Position numbers and translations under genes: made by a program. The notes beneath the pieces were generated by a model, which saw only the letters and a program-made list of their open reading frames with translations, did not search any database and was not told the origin of the DNA. A stretch of 7,382 bases of DNA from positions 1 to 7,382 of the forward strand of contig JALNXC010000052.1 of the NCBI GenBank assembly GCA_023230535.1. Reading direction: 5' to 3'. This document shows, piece after piece, positions 1 through 6,051 of the stretch. Position 1 is the first letter of the stretch. Each line of letters starts with the position of its first letter. This stretch comes from Alkaliphilus sp. GTDB taxonomy: Bacteria; Bacillota; Clostridia; Peptostreptococcales; Natronincolaceae.

Positions 1-14
1 GCAAAAGGCTTCAA

Positions 15-728
15 ATGCCTTTCTTTTTCGATATGGAGCGTAAATTTTCAATCGCACTTCGCAGTGCGGCGCGACAGGGGAAAATCCCGATAATCGTTGA
101 TGTCAAGGCGTATTCGCCGAAAGAAGGCGATTTATTTCGGGGGCGCACATACTCCGAACTTGCCCTGACCTTCAAAAACGCAGGTGTGCCTGCGCTTGCC
201 GTGATTACGGAAAAGGAGCACTTTCAGGGATCGCTTGAGGCCTTGAGCCGGGTCGCTGTGGTCAGTGGCCTGCCCGTACTGCGCAAGGATTTCATCACGG
301 AGGTAAAAGAGCTTGAAGATACGGTGCAGGCAGGTGCGTCGGCAATTCTTCTGATATGCTCCATGCATAGTCCTAAGCGGCTGAAGAAGCTTTTCCTGGC
401 CGCTCATGAGCTGGGGCTGGAAGTGCTTGTCGAGACTCATACGGCACAGGAGCTGGAGACCGCCGCGGCACTGGGAGCGAAACTTATCGGCATCAATAAC
501 AAAGATATCGGCAAGCTGGAACTTGACGATGGAACTGTATTTCAATCACTCACCCTCATCGGACAAGCACCGAAGGATGCGCTGGTTGTAAGCGAAAGCG
601 GCATACATACTCGAGCGGATGTATGCGCTGTAATGGATGCGGGAGCCGACGCCTTGCTGATTGGCACAGCACTGCTTCAGGCGGATGATCCTGCGGAATA
701 CTATAAAGTTCTTAGCATTGGGAGGTAA
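15..728 (+). CDS. trpC: TrpC-like indole-3-glycerol-phosphate synthase (5' end uncertain)
   Basis: A (beta/alpha)8-barrel protein of the indole-3-glycerol-phosphate synthase family, whose known reaction closes the indole ring in tryptophan synthesis. Visible signatures, numbered from the ATG at 15: SPKEG (34-38), the LRKDF strand with the presumed catalytic acid K91, the presumed base E140 in VETHT, GINNKD (159-164, N161), SESGI (193-197) and a phosphate-binding IGTALL end (216-221). By comparison with the Sulfolobus enzyme, the active-site Glu before K31 is Asp (D29) and the Arg after N161 is Lys (K163). The usual N-terminal ~20 residues are missing. An AAAAGG at 3-8 could serve the ATG at 15, but the frame is also open to the left edge, so the true start may lie outside the window. 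The next gene follows after 4 bases, so they are probably co-transcribed and coupled. Family membership is secure; a role in tryptophan synthesis is inferred only. Confidence 0.82.
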   Translation: MPFFFDMERKFSIALRSAARQGKIPIIVDVKAYSPKEGDLFRGRTYSELALTFKNAGVPALAVITEKEHFQGSLEALSRVAVVSGLPVLRKDFITEVKELEDTVQAGASAILLICSMHSPKRLKKLFLAAHELGLEVLVETHTAQELETAAALGAKLIGINNKDIGKLELDDGTVFQSLTLIGQAPKDALVVSESGIHTRADVCAVMDAGADALLIGTALLQADDPAEYYKVLSIGR

Positions 729-732
729 CAAC

Positions 733-1431
733 ATGGCGAAGTTGAAAATTTGTGGGTTAATGAATCAAGCGGACGTTCGGTTTTGCGCTGCCTCAGGTGC
801 GCATATGCTTGGCTTTGTCACTAATTACCCGGTACCGGTACCGTGGGAGCTTACCAAGGATCAGGCGAAAGAACTGATTGCATGCGTACCTAGAGCGATT
901 AAAAGCTGTATTGTGACCGGCGGCAAAGTGGAGGACATATTTGTACTTGCAATCGAACTTCAGCCTGATTATATCCAACTGCATTACAAGGAAAGCTTTG
1001 CAGAGACAAAGTACTTGGCGGAAGCCCTGTTGTCATATGGCATAAAAACTATAAAGGCCGTTCCCGTTAAGGAGGATGGCAGCTGCGAAATGCCGGAGTT
1101 TTCTTCGGTTGCCGAGGCCGTCACTGCTCTTTCAGACACCAAAGTTGAGGCGGTGCTAATTGACTCCCGCTGTGCAGCTTCTCCGGCTTCGAGCTCACGT
1201 CAACTTGCCTCTGATTTTTGCCGTGACATTGTTAATATCTCTATAAAGCCACTTATACTTTCAGGAGGAATTACAGGGGGTAATCTCAATGAGATCCTTC
1301 GAGACATTGCCCCTTTCGGCGTTGATATTCTTACAGGCACCGAATATGCACCCGGACAAAAAAGCAAGGAAAAGATAGAAAGGATTTGCCGTATAATTAG
1401 TGATAACAAGCCAAATCCGCATATATTTTGA
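733..1431 (+). CDS. trpF: TrpF-like phosphoribosylanthranilate isomerase, divergent
   Basis: A 232-residue (beta/alpha)8-barrel protein of the phosphoribosylanthranilate isomerase family, which performs the Amadori rearrangement just before the TrpC step. The start at 733 is chosen because GGGAGG (720-725) lies 7 bases upstream, overlapping the end of trpC, and because it places the catalytic Cys at residue 7 in KICGL as in known enzymes. Also kept are QLH (82-84), the general-acid Asp in LIDS (D144), LSGG (176-179) and the GVDIL-TG-E / PG pattern near residues 196-208. Unusual points: the loop that normally reads like PKSxRY is replaced by NYPVPVPWEL (31-40), the Gly-rich GGTG-type phosphate loop after the Asp is replaced by a Ser/Ala-rich stretch (148-155), and the QLHG glycine is Tyr. 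The catalytic pair survives, so activity is plausible, but the substrate may differ from that of classical TrpF. Confidence 0.8.
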   Translation: MAKLKICGLMNQADVRFCAASGAHMLGFVTNYPVPVPWELTKDQAKELIACVPRAIKSCIVTGGKVEDIFVLAIELQPDYIQLHYKESFAETKYLAEALLSYGIKTIKAVPVKEDGSCEMPEFSSVAEAVTALSDTKVEAVLIDSRCAASPASSSRQLASDFCRDIVNISIKPLILSGGITGGNLNEILRDIAPFGVDILTGTEYAPGQKSKEKIERICRIISDNKPNPHIF

Positions 1432-1435
1432 AATT

Positions 1436-1470
1436 AGCCCTTCTGAATATTAGTATCATCCAGGAGGGTT
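1436..1470 (+). terminator. Hairpin after trpF, no U-tract
   Basis: Just after the trpF stop, AGCCCTTCTG (1436-1445) pairs with CAGGAGGGTT (1461-1470) through 10 base pairs including two G-U wobbles, around a 15-base loop. No run of T follows, so it is at best a weak or factor-dependent terminator or an mRNA 3'-end stabiliser. The AGGAGGG in the right arm is not followed by a usable start codon. Confidence 0.3.
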
Positions 1471-1522
1471 CTGTATAAATCAAAAAATCAGACTAAGTAA
1501 AATAGCACTTTTGTGTATTATC

Positions 1523-1531
1523 TGGTATAAT
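1523..1531 (+). promoter_or_regulatory. Extended -10 promoter for the AlbA_2/GHKL gene
   Basis: TGGTATAAT is a perfect extended -10 element for the vegetative sigma factor. The expected -35 position (around 1503-1508) matches poorly, which extended -10 promoters tolerate. A transcript start near 1538 would leave about 50 bases of leader before the ATG at 1591. This makes the next gene its own transcription unit rather than part of the trp pair. Confidence 0.6.
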
Positions 1532-1590
1532 CAACCAAGAGAAGTATTATTGTGTGCTGTAGTATACGGGTAAGAGATAGGGGTGGTATC

Positions 1591-2748
1591 ATGGATTGTC
1601 AAAGGCTTATACAAATAGTTAAAAAAGGCGAGGATTCCCAAACTCAATTTAAGGTGAAAATAGACAGTATTAATGCACTGGCTGCAGAGATTGGCGCTTT
1701 TGCTAACTCCCAAGGGGGCAAGATTATAATTGGAATTGCAGATGATGGAGATATTATAGGCATTAATGATTTAAACAGACTAAATCAAATGATATTTAAT
1801 GCTGCATCGAACAAGCTGGAACCACCTATAAATGTGATAACCGAAAATCTTATTTGTAATGATAGATTGGTGGTTATATTGAATGTGCCTCAAGGTGAAA
1901 ACAAACCCTATACGGCCAACAGAACGGACTATTGGATAAAGGTTGGCGCCGATAAAAGGAGAGCTACAAGGGAAGAACTTCGTCGTTTGATGCAGGCTTC
2001 GAGAAATATATATGCTGATGAAATGCCGATTTTTACTACTTCAATAGATGATATTGATATGTTCTTTTTCAAGGAATTTTATGAAAAAGAATTTGGCATA
2101 CTTTTGGAGGAAAGCCCCCTTTCGATTGAAAAACTCCTGACAAATCTTAAATTATTTAAAGATAATAATTTAACTCTTTCAGGTCTTTTACTTTTTGGGA
2201 AAAAGCCAGAAAGGATAAAACCCCAGTTTATAGTTAAAGCGGTAGCTTTTTATGGCACTGATATCAGTGCAAAACAGTACCTTGATAGTGAAGACATTAA
2301 AGGTAGGCTGCTAAGCCAATATGAAAATACCATGGGATTTCTTAAAAGGAATTTACGAAAAGTCCAGAGAGGACAGAATGTAAATTTTCCGGGCCTGTGG
2401 GAGATACCGGAAATTGCACTGCAAGAAGCGGTGGTGAATGCTCTTGTCCACAGAGATTATTTTATAGACAGCAGTATTCGAATATTTATATTTGATGATA
2501 GAGTGGAAATCATTAGTCCGGGGAAATTGCCGAATACAGTAACTATTGATAATATTAAACAGGGTATACAGATTGCAAGAAACCCCATCCTTTTATCCTA
2601 TATTCCCAAGCTTAGAATTCCTTATAGAGGAATAGGTTCCGGCATAAAACGAATGATTGTCGAATGTAAATCCGCCGGTATCAGGGAGCCGGTTTTCATA
2701 GAAGATGTTAGTCTTCAAGAATTTAAAGTAATTTTTTATAGAACTTAG
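1591..2748 (+). CDS. AlbA_2 domain / GHKL ATPase-like putative regulator
   Basis: A 385-residue cytoplasmic protein of the group often labelled 'ATP-binding protein', 'RecG-like' or 'Schlafen AlbA_2 domain protein' (COG2865-like). The N-terminal AlbA_2 putative nucleic-acid-binding domain covers about 10-130: GEDSQTQFK (13-21), AAEIGAFANSQGGKIIIGI (31-49) and DYWIKVGADKRRATREE (113-129). The C-terminal part carries a GHKL/HATPase_c_4 module: an N-box-like ALQEAVVNALVHRDY (276-290), VEIISPGKLP (305-314) and GIGSGIKRM (347-355). Many relatives have a winged-helix domain after this; here the protein stops about 30 residues past the GIGSG motif. The start at 1591 is supported by AGGGGTGG (1579-1586); an upstream ATG at 1552 lacks such a site. 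It stands alone between its own promoter and a weak terminator and meets the minus-strand MATE remnant head-on. The family's function is poorly defined (transcriptional regulation or stress and defence links); none can be assigned here. Confidence 0.85.
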   Translation: MDCQRLIQIVKKGEDSQTQFKVKIDSINALAAEIGAFANSQGGKIIIGIADDGDIIGINDLNRLNQMIFNAASNKLEPPINVITENLICNDRLVVILNVPQGENKPYTANRTDYWIKVGADKRRATREELRRLMQASRNIYADEMPIFTTSIDDIDMFFFKEFYEKEFGILLEESPLSIEKLLTNLKLFKDNNLTLSGLLLFGKKPERIKPQFIVKAVAFYGTDISAKQYLDSEDIKGRLLSQYENTMGFLKRNLRKVQRGQNVNFPGLWEIPEIALQEAVVNALVHRDYFIDSSIRIFIFDDRVEIISPGKLPNTVTIDNIKQGIQIARNPILLSYIPKLRIPYRGIGSGIKRMIVECKSAGIREPVFIEDVSLQEFKVIFYRT

Positions 2749-2820
2749 GTATCCACAACTGTATTTCCTGTTTAGGTTTTAAAACAACACTAGCTTTTTA
2801 GTATAATTGCTACCCTTTCT

Positions 2821-2839
2821 AAAAACGTTCTGTTTTTTT
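2821..2839 (+). terminator. Weak A/T-rich terminator after the AlbA_2 gene
   Basis: AAAAAC (2821-2826) pairs with GTTTTT (2832-2837) around a five-base loop and runs into a T-rich stretch (TTTTTTT, then CCTTTTT). The stem has a single G-C pair, so it is weak, but it is the best candidate for ending the plus-strand transcript before the convergent minus-strand gene. Confidence 0.3.
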
Positions 2840-2859
2840 ATTCCTTTTTATGAATAGCT

Positions 2860-2904
2860 AAAAATACAAACGAGAAACCCCATCTCCTAGTACAGGTGAT
2901 GGGG
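2860..2904 (-). terminator. Intrinsic terminator of the minus-strand MATE remnant
   Basis: Read on the minus strand, CCCCATC (2904-2898) pairs with GATGGGG (2884-2878). An inner GC-rich extension (2895-2896 with 2886-2887) follows after one mismatch. TTTCTCGTTTGTATTTT comes directly after the stem. It begins only 6 bases beyond the stop codon of the minus-strand frame. No U-tract follows on the plus strand, so it acts in one direction and supports that frame being, or having been, a transcribed gene. Confidence 0.6.
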
Positions 2905-2909
2905 ATATG

Positions 2910-3134
2910 TCATTTAATGACTTGGCGTATCCAACTGCTTGATTTTAATCTCTTCACCGAAAACGTCGTTTTAGTTATCTCTTCCAGGACAAGTATCAAA
3001 ACCACCATCTCTATTGGGAGCCTCAATACAAAAGAACCTAGAAATGCCAAGGGCACTCCCGGTATTGCTAATTTAAACAATGTACCGTAAAAGTCGGACT
3101 GGTCGGTCTTTTCAATCTGTAGATTTTTCATCAT
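2910..3134 (-). pseudogene. MATE-family efflux transporter remnant, large in-frame internal deletion
   Basis: A 74-residue frame on the minus strand. Its last ~50 residues, from GVPLAFLGSFVLRLPIE through LEEITK to KSSSWIRQVIK, match the ending I know from MATE/NorM/DinF-type multidrug transporters: last transmembrane helix, LEE-K motif, basic R-F-x-S-x-W-type tail. The first ~25 residues (to FYGTLFKLAIP) read like a MATE N-terminus just before its first helix. The ~380 residues normally between are absent, with no stop or frame break, so the join around IP-GVP (near 3060) looks like a precise in-frame deletion. The start at 3134 is chosen because AAAGG lies 10 bases upstream; the ATG at 3152 has no such site. 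An extended -10 element and an intrinsic terminator flank it. One or two helices cannot form a working MATE transporter, so I call it a pseudogene. A small membrane protein is the alternative. Confidence 0.65.
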
Positions 3135-3447
3135 GGCTGCATTACCTTTCATATCAAGTGTTAGCTGAGTCGTTTCTGTTGCTTTGTTTCCTAAAATATT
3201 ATATCATAAGAGCACAATATATGTTTCGTATAGTTAATTGAATATTTTGCCGGTTTCATAAAATAAAAAAGAGGGAAACTGAATAGTTTGTAGAAATTGA
3301 GTATACCGACCTAAAAATAATACGCCAGTATATGGAGACATGATAATGAAATCAAAAACAGCAGATATAAGAAATAGTAGTTTAGGTTATAGGATTGCTT
3401 TAAAATAAAGTTGGGTTGTAATTATTTTCAAAGAGAGGGGTGTTCAT
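3135..3447. other. Divergent intergenic region between MATE remnant and cupin operon
   Basis: This A+T-rich stretch of 313 bases holds the minus-strand promoter at 3198-3206, a small inverted repeat AAACT-gaat-AGTTT (3276-3289) and a possible 20-codon frame at 3346-3408 (start ATG with GGAG 8 bases upstream). I see no convincing -35/-10 pair for the plus-strand cupin gene; TAAAAT at 3401-3406 is the nearest -10-like hexamer and lacks a good -35. Confidence 0.5.
3198..3206 (-). promoter_or_regulatory. Extended -10 promoter for the MATE remnant
   Basis: On the minus strand positions 3206 to 3198 read TGATATAAT, a perfect extended -10 element about 64 bases upstream of the ATG at 3134. No good -35 hexamer is visible at 16-18 bases. 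Its survival beside a gutted gene suggests the deletion is recent or the short product is kept. Confidence 0.5.
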
Positions 3448-4002
3448 ATGAACGAACAACTGAAAGAGATGGGCTTGCGTTTGTCAATGCTCAGGGAATC
3501 AACAGGTTTTGAGCCCGAGAAAATAGCAGAGATGTTGGAAATCCCGGTTGCGGATTATTTGCTTTATGAGGCCGGTGAAAATGATTTTTCCTTCAGTTTT
3601 TTGTATAATGTTGCAGATATTTTGGGTGTTGATGTGTTGGATATTATCAGCGGAGAAACACCTAAACTTTCAACTTGTTGTGTTGTCAGAGCAGGCGGGG
3701 GATATGATATTAAACGTCGTAAGGCCTATGATTACAAACATTTGGCTTTTACTTTCCGTAATAAAAAGGCTGAGCCTCTTTTGGTTACTGTTGAGCCCAA
3801 CGCCAATGTAATACCGGAGCTTCATTCTCACGAAGGTCAGGAATTTAATTATTTACTTTCCGGCTGCATGGAGCTTTACCTTGGAGAAATGGTTTATACC
3901 CTTGGGGAAGGCGACAGTATCTATTTTGATTCCTCAGTTCCTCATGCCATGAAGGCCCATGGCGGGAAACCGGCTACGTTTTTAGCAATTGTAATGAAAT
4001 AA
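3448..4002 (+). CDS. XRE-family HTH regulator with C-terminal cupin domain
   Basis: A 184-residue two-domain regulator. Residues ~8-65 form a Cro/C1-type helix-turn-helix (LRLSMLRESTG, KIAEMLEIPVADY, LYEAGEN, VADILGVDVLDIISG). Residues ~108-182 form a cupin_2 barrel with the metal-binding pattern complete: H126 and H128 in HSHEGQEF, E132, then H166 in the second motif GDSIYFDSSVPH. In this family the cupin senses a small molecule or metal-bound ligand and alters DNA binding. AGAGGGG (3434-3440) sits 7 bases before the ATG. Only 15 bases separate it from the acyl-CoA synthetase downstream, so the two form an operon and the regulator probably controls it, perhaps in response to the acid or acyl-CoA. 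The ligand is not predictable from sequence. Confidence 0.88.
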   Translation: MNEQLKEMGLRLSMLRESTGFEPEKIAEMLEIPVADYLLYEAGENDFSFSFLYNVADILGVDVLDIISGETPKLSTCCVVRAGGGYDIKRRKAYDYKHLAFTFRNKKAEPLLVTVEPNANVIPELHSHEGQEFNYLLSGCMELYLGEMVYTLGEGDSIYFDSSVPHAMKAHGGKPATFLAIVMK

Positions 4003-4017
4003 AGGGGGCGAACATCT

Positions 4018-5706
4018 ATGCTTATTTATGAAAAATATATCGGTCGAAATCGTGATGACTATGCTACTTTAGAAGATTTATATAGAAATTTCTCCATTCA
4101 ATGCCCGGAAGATTTCAATTTTGCCTATGATATTTTAGATAGATTGGCAATAGAAAAACCGGAGAAATTGGCAATGTTCTGGGTCGGTAAAGACGGGGAA
4201 GAAAAAGAGATCAGTTTTGCAGAAATGAAACGTTGGACGGATAAAACCGCAAACTATTTTAAATCATTGGGTATAAAAAAAGGAGACCTTGTCCTGCTGG
4301 TCCTAAAGAGAAGCTACCTGTTTTGGTATGCAATTTTGGCTCTTCACAAGATAGGGGCCGTTGCTGTCCAAGCAACTCATTTGCTGACCGCGAAGGACTA
4401 TGTTTATCGTTGTCAGTCCGGTGGAATTAAAATGGCTGTTATTACCGGTGATAATGATTGTACCGGGCATTTTGACGAAGCACTTCCCAGTTGCCCGACG
4501 GTGGAAATTAAAGCAGTCACCGGACATAAGGCAGCCGGGGAAGGTTGGCACGACTTTGAGGCCGGGATAGAAACCGCTTCTGAAAATTGGGAACGCCCTA
4601 CGGGGGAAGAGGCTACAAAGTTTTCCGATATTATGATAATGGCATTTTCGTCAGGTACAACGGGTTATCCTAAAATGGTGGCTCATGATCACACTTATCC
4701 CTTTGGTCACATTGCGACCGGTGTTTTTTGGCACCGTGCCGAACCGGGGGGCCTGCATTTTACTATTTCCGATACCGGTTGGTTGAAATCTCTCTGGGGA
4801 AAACTCTATGGTCAGTGGTTTGCGGAATCGGCAGTCTTTGCTTATGATTTTGATGCCTTCGACGGCGCAGATATTTTAGAAAAGCTTGAAAAATATAGGA
4901 TTACTACATTTTGTGCTCCGCCGACCATATATAGATTTATGCTTAAAGAAGAGGTGGAAAAATATGATCTATCGGCCTTAAAACATTGTACCACAGCCGG
5001 GGAAGCCTTAAATCCCGAAGTTTATAATAAATGGAAACAGGCGACAGGGCTCCGTATTTTTGAAGGATTCGGGCAGTCCGAAATGACGCTCTGTTGTTCT
5101 ACGCTCTATCCTTGGGTTCAGCCGAAGCCGGGCTCGATGGGCCTTCCTACTCCGGGGTATAAACTGGTGGTTGTGGACAATGATGGGGAAGAGGTTGATC
5201 CCGGGGTAATCGGCGAGATTTGCGTCAAGGCTGAAAACCTGGAAAACAAAACAATGGGTTTGTTTATGGGTTATTATCGGGATGAAGACGGTACTCAAGA
5301 GGCTTGGCATGATGGTTTATATCATACCGGAGATACTGCTTATTGCGATGAATTGGGATTTTTATGGTATGTTGGACGTAATGACGATATAATTAAATCT
5401 TCCGGTTATCGAATCGGTCCGTTTGAGGTCGAATCCGCGCTTGCCGAGCATCCTGCCGTTTTGGAATCAGCTGTGACAGGTATACCCGATCCGATCAGGG
5501 GATTTAGTGTTAAAGCAACCGTGGTGCTTCTTAACGGTTATGAACCATCCGAGGAACTCATTAAAGAACTGCAGAACCATGTTAAAAAGACAACAGCACC
5601 TTATAAATATCCGAGGGTGATAGAATTTGTAGATGAATTGCCTAAAACCATCAGCGGCAAAATACGGCGGGTAGAGATCAGAGAAAAAGATCTGAAAAAA
5701 AAGTAG
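4018..5706 (+). CDS. AMP-forming acyl-CoA synthetase, medium-chain (MACS) type
   Basis: A 562-residue ANL-superfamily adenylate-forming ligase: carboxylic acid + ATP + CoA gives acyl-CoA + AMP + PPi, in the cytoplasm. Core motifs are complete: P-loop SSGTTGYPK (211-219), SDTGW and WGKLYG (251-266), FEGFGQSE (348-355), YHTGDT (435-440), hinge GRNDDIIKSSGYRI (453-466) and the C-terminal catalytic lysine K548 in PKTISGKIRR. The sequence resembles medium-chain acyl-CoA synthetases more than acetyl-CoA synthetase: the WWQTE acetate-pocket tryptophan is replaced by GFGQSE, which suggests a larger fatty, branched or aromatic acid. The substrate cannot be settled. AAAGGGGG (4001-4008) precedes the ATG by 9 bases and overlaps the regulator's stop. 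Length is normal and the gene looks intact. It is the last gene of the operon, followed by a strong terminator. Confidence 0.92.
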   Translation: MLIYEKYIGRNRDDYATLEDLYRNFSIQCPEDFNFAYDILDRLAIEKPEKLAMFWVGKDGEEKEISFAEMKRWTDKTANYFKSLGIKKGDLVLLVLKRSYLFWYAILALHKIGAVAVQATHLLTAKDYVYRCQSGGIKMAVITGDNDCTGHFDEALPSCPTVEIKAVTGHKAAGEGWHDFEAGIETASENWERPTGEEATKFSDIMIMAFSSGTTGYPKMVAHDHTYPFGHIATGVFWHRAEPGGLHFTISDTGWLKSLWGKLYGQWFAESAVFAYDFDAFDGADILEKLEKYRITTFCAPPTIYRFMLKEEVEKYDLSALKHCTTAGEALNPEVYNKWKQATGLRIFEGFGQSEMTLCCSTLYPWVQPKPGSMGLPTPGYKLVVVDNDGEEVDPGVIGEICVKAENLENKTMGLFMGYYRDEDGTQEAWHDGLYHTGDTAYCDELGFLWYVGRNDDIIKSSGYRIGPFEVESALAEHPAVLESAVTGIPDPIRGFSVKATVVLLNGYEPSEELIKELQNHVKKTTAPYKYPRVIEFVDELPKTISGKIRRVEIREKDLKKK

Positions 5707-5744
5707 AAATATATGTGTTTATATATCATATGTCGAAAAATGGG

Positions 5745-5774
5745 CCGGGGGATTGTTCTCCCGGTTTTTCTTTT
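5745..5774 (+). terminator. Strong intrinsic terminator of the cupin / acyl-CoA synthetase operon
   Basis: CCGGGGGA (5745-5752) pairs with TCTCCCGG (5757-5764), eight pairs with one G-U, around a TTGT loop, followed at once by TTTTTCTTTT. It lies 38 bases past the synthetase stop codon and is the clearest terminator in the window. Confidence 0.9.
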
Positions 5775-5905
5775 AAAAAAAATGATTGGTTTCATAATCA
5801 GCTAAAAAAACAAAGTTTTTTCAATGACTTTAGCAATTTTTCTGTTATTCGACTGTAAGAGGCCGGCTATATGGAAAGGGTTTTGTCATAAATACACTAA
5901 TTGTA

Positions 5906-5934
5906 TTGTATTTCAATATTTTCTGTGTTATATT
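5906..5934 (+). promoter_or_regulatory. Promoter for the five-helix membrane protein gene
   Basis: TTGTAT (5906-5911, 4 of 6 to TTGACA) and TATATT (5929-5934, 5 of 6 to TATAAT) are 17 bases apart, with a TG dinucleotide at 5926-5927 giving an extended -10. A transcript starting near 5941 would have a leader of about 110 bases before the ATG at 6052. Confidence 0.5.
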
Positions 5935-5992
5935 AAATTTTAGAATCACTTAATTATGATCTTGATATCTTTATTTCAAGTAAATTGTATAA

Positions 5993-6026
5993 CCAGACCT
6001 TGATGGGTTCTGGGCTTATATTTTTT
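5993..6026 (+). promoter_or_regulatory. Terminator-like hairpin in the leader (possible attenuator)
   Basis: CCAGA (5993-5997) pairs with TCTGG (6009-6013), extended by CC (5998-5999) with GG (6006-6007) past a bulged T. Seven bases later comes TTTTTT (6021-6026). It lies between the promoter and the ribosome-binding site. The gap before the U-run weakens it as a terminator; it could instead be a leader structure. I recognise no known riboswitch class. Confidence 0.3.
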
Positions 6027-6051
6027 GGAACCTCATAGGGGGACATGGGTC

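Larger units (their letters stand above)
5707..6051. other. Intergenic region: terminator(s), promoter and leader of membrane protein gene
   Basis: This 345-base non-coding stretch contains the strong terminator at 5745-5774, and then a second A/T-rich stem (GCTAAA 5801-5806 with TTTAGC 5829-5834, inner AAAAAC/GTTTTT) followed by AATTTTT, which could be a backup terminator. After these come a promoter at 5906-5934 and a leader with a hairpin at 5993-6013. Nothing protein-coding is apparent. Confidence 0.6.

Noticed and set aside
132..545. 137-codon minus-strand frame inside trpC
   Set aside because: Opposite-strand shadow of a clear coding gene, with no recognisable product.
661..732. Upstream ATG at 661 as the trpF start
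   Set aside because: It overlaps the end of trpC, lacks a ribosome-binding site, and adds 24 residues before the family's normal N-terminus; the ATG at 733 has GGGAGG and puts Cys at residue 7.
1552..1590. ATG at 1552 as the start of the AlbA_2 gene
   Set aside because: No ribosome-binding site, and it lies within ~15 bases of the predicted transcript start; the ATG at 1591 has AGGGGTGG.
2802..2807. TATAAT on the plus strand
   Set aside because: No TG extension, a mediocre -35 and no plus-strand gene downstream before 3448; expected by chance in A+T-rich DNA.
5008..5310. 100-codon minus-strand frame inside the acyl-CoA synthetase gene
   Set aside because: Shadow of a gene with complete family motifs; the translation looks random.
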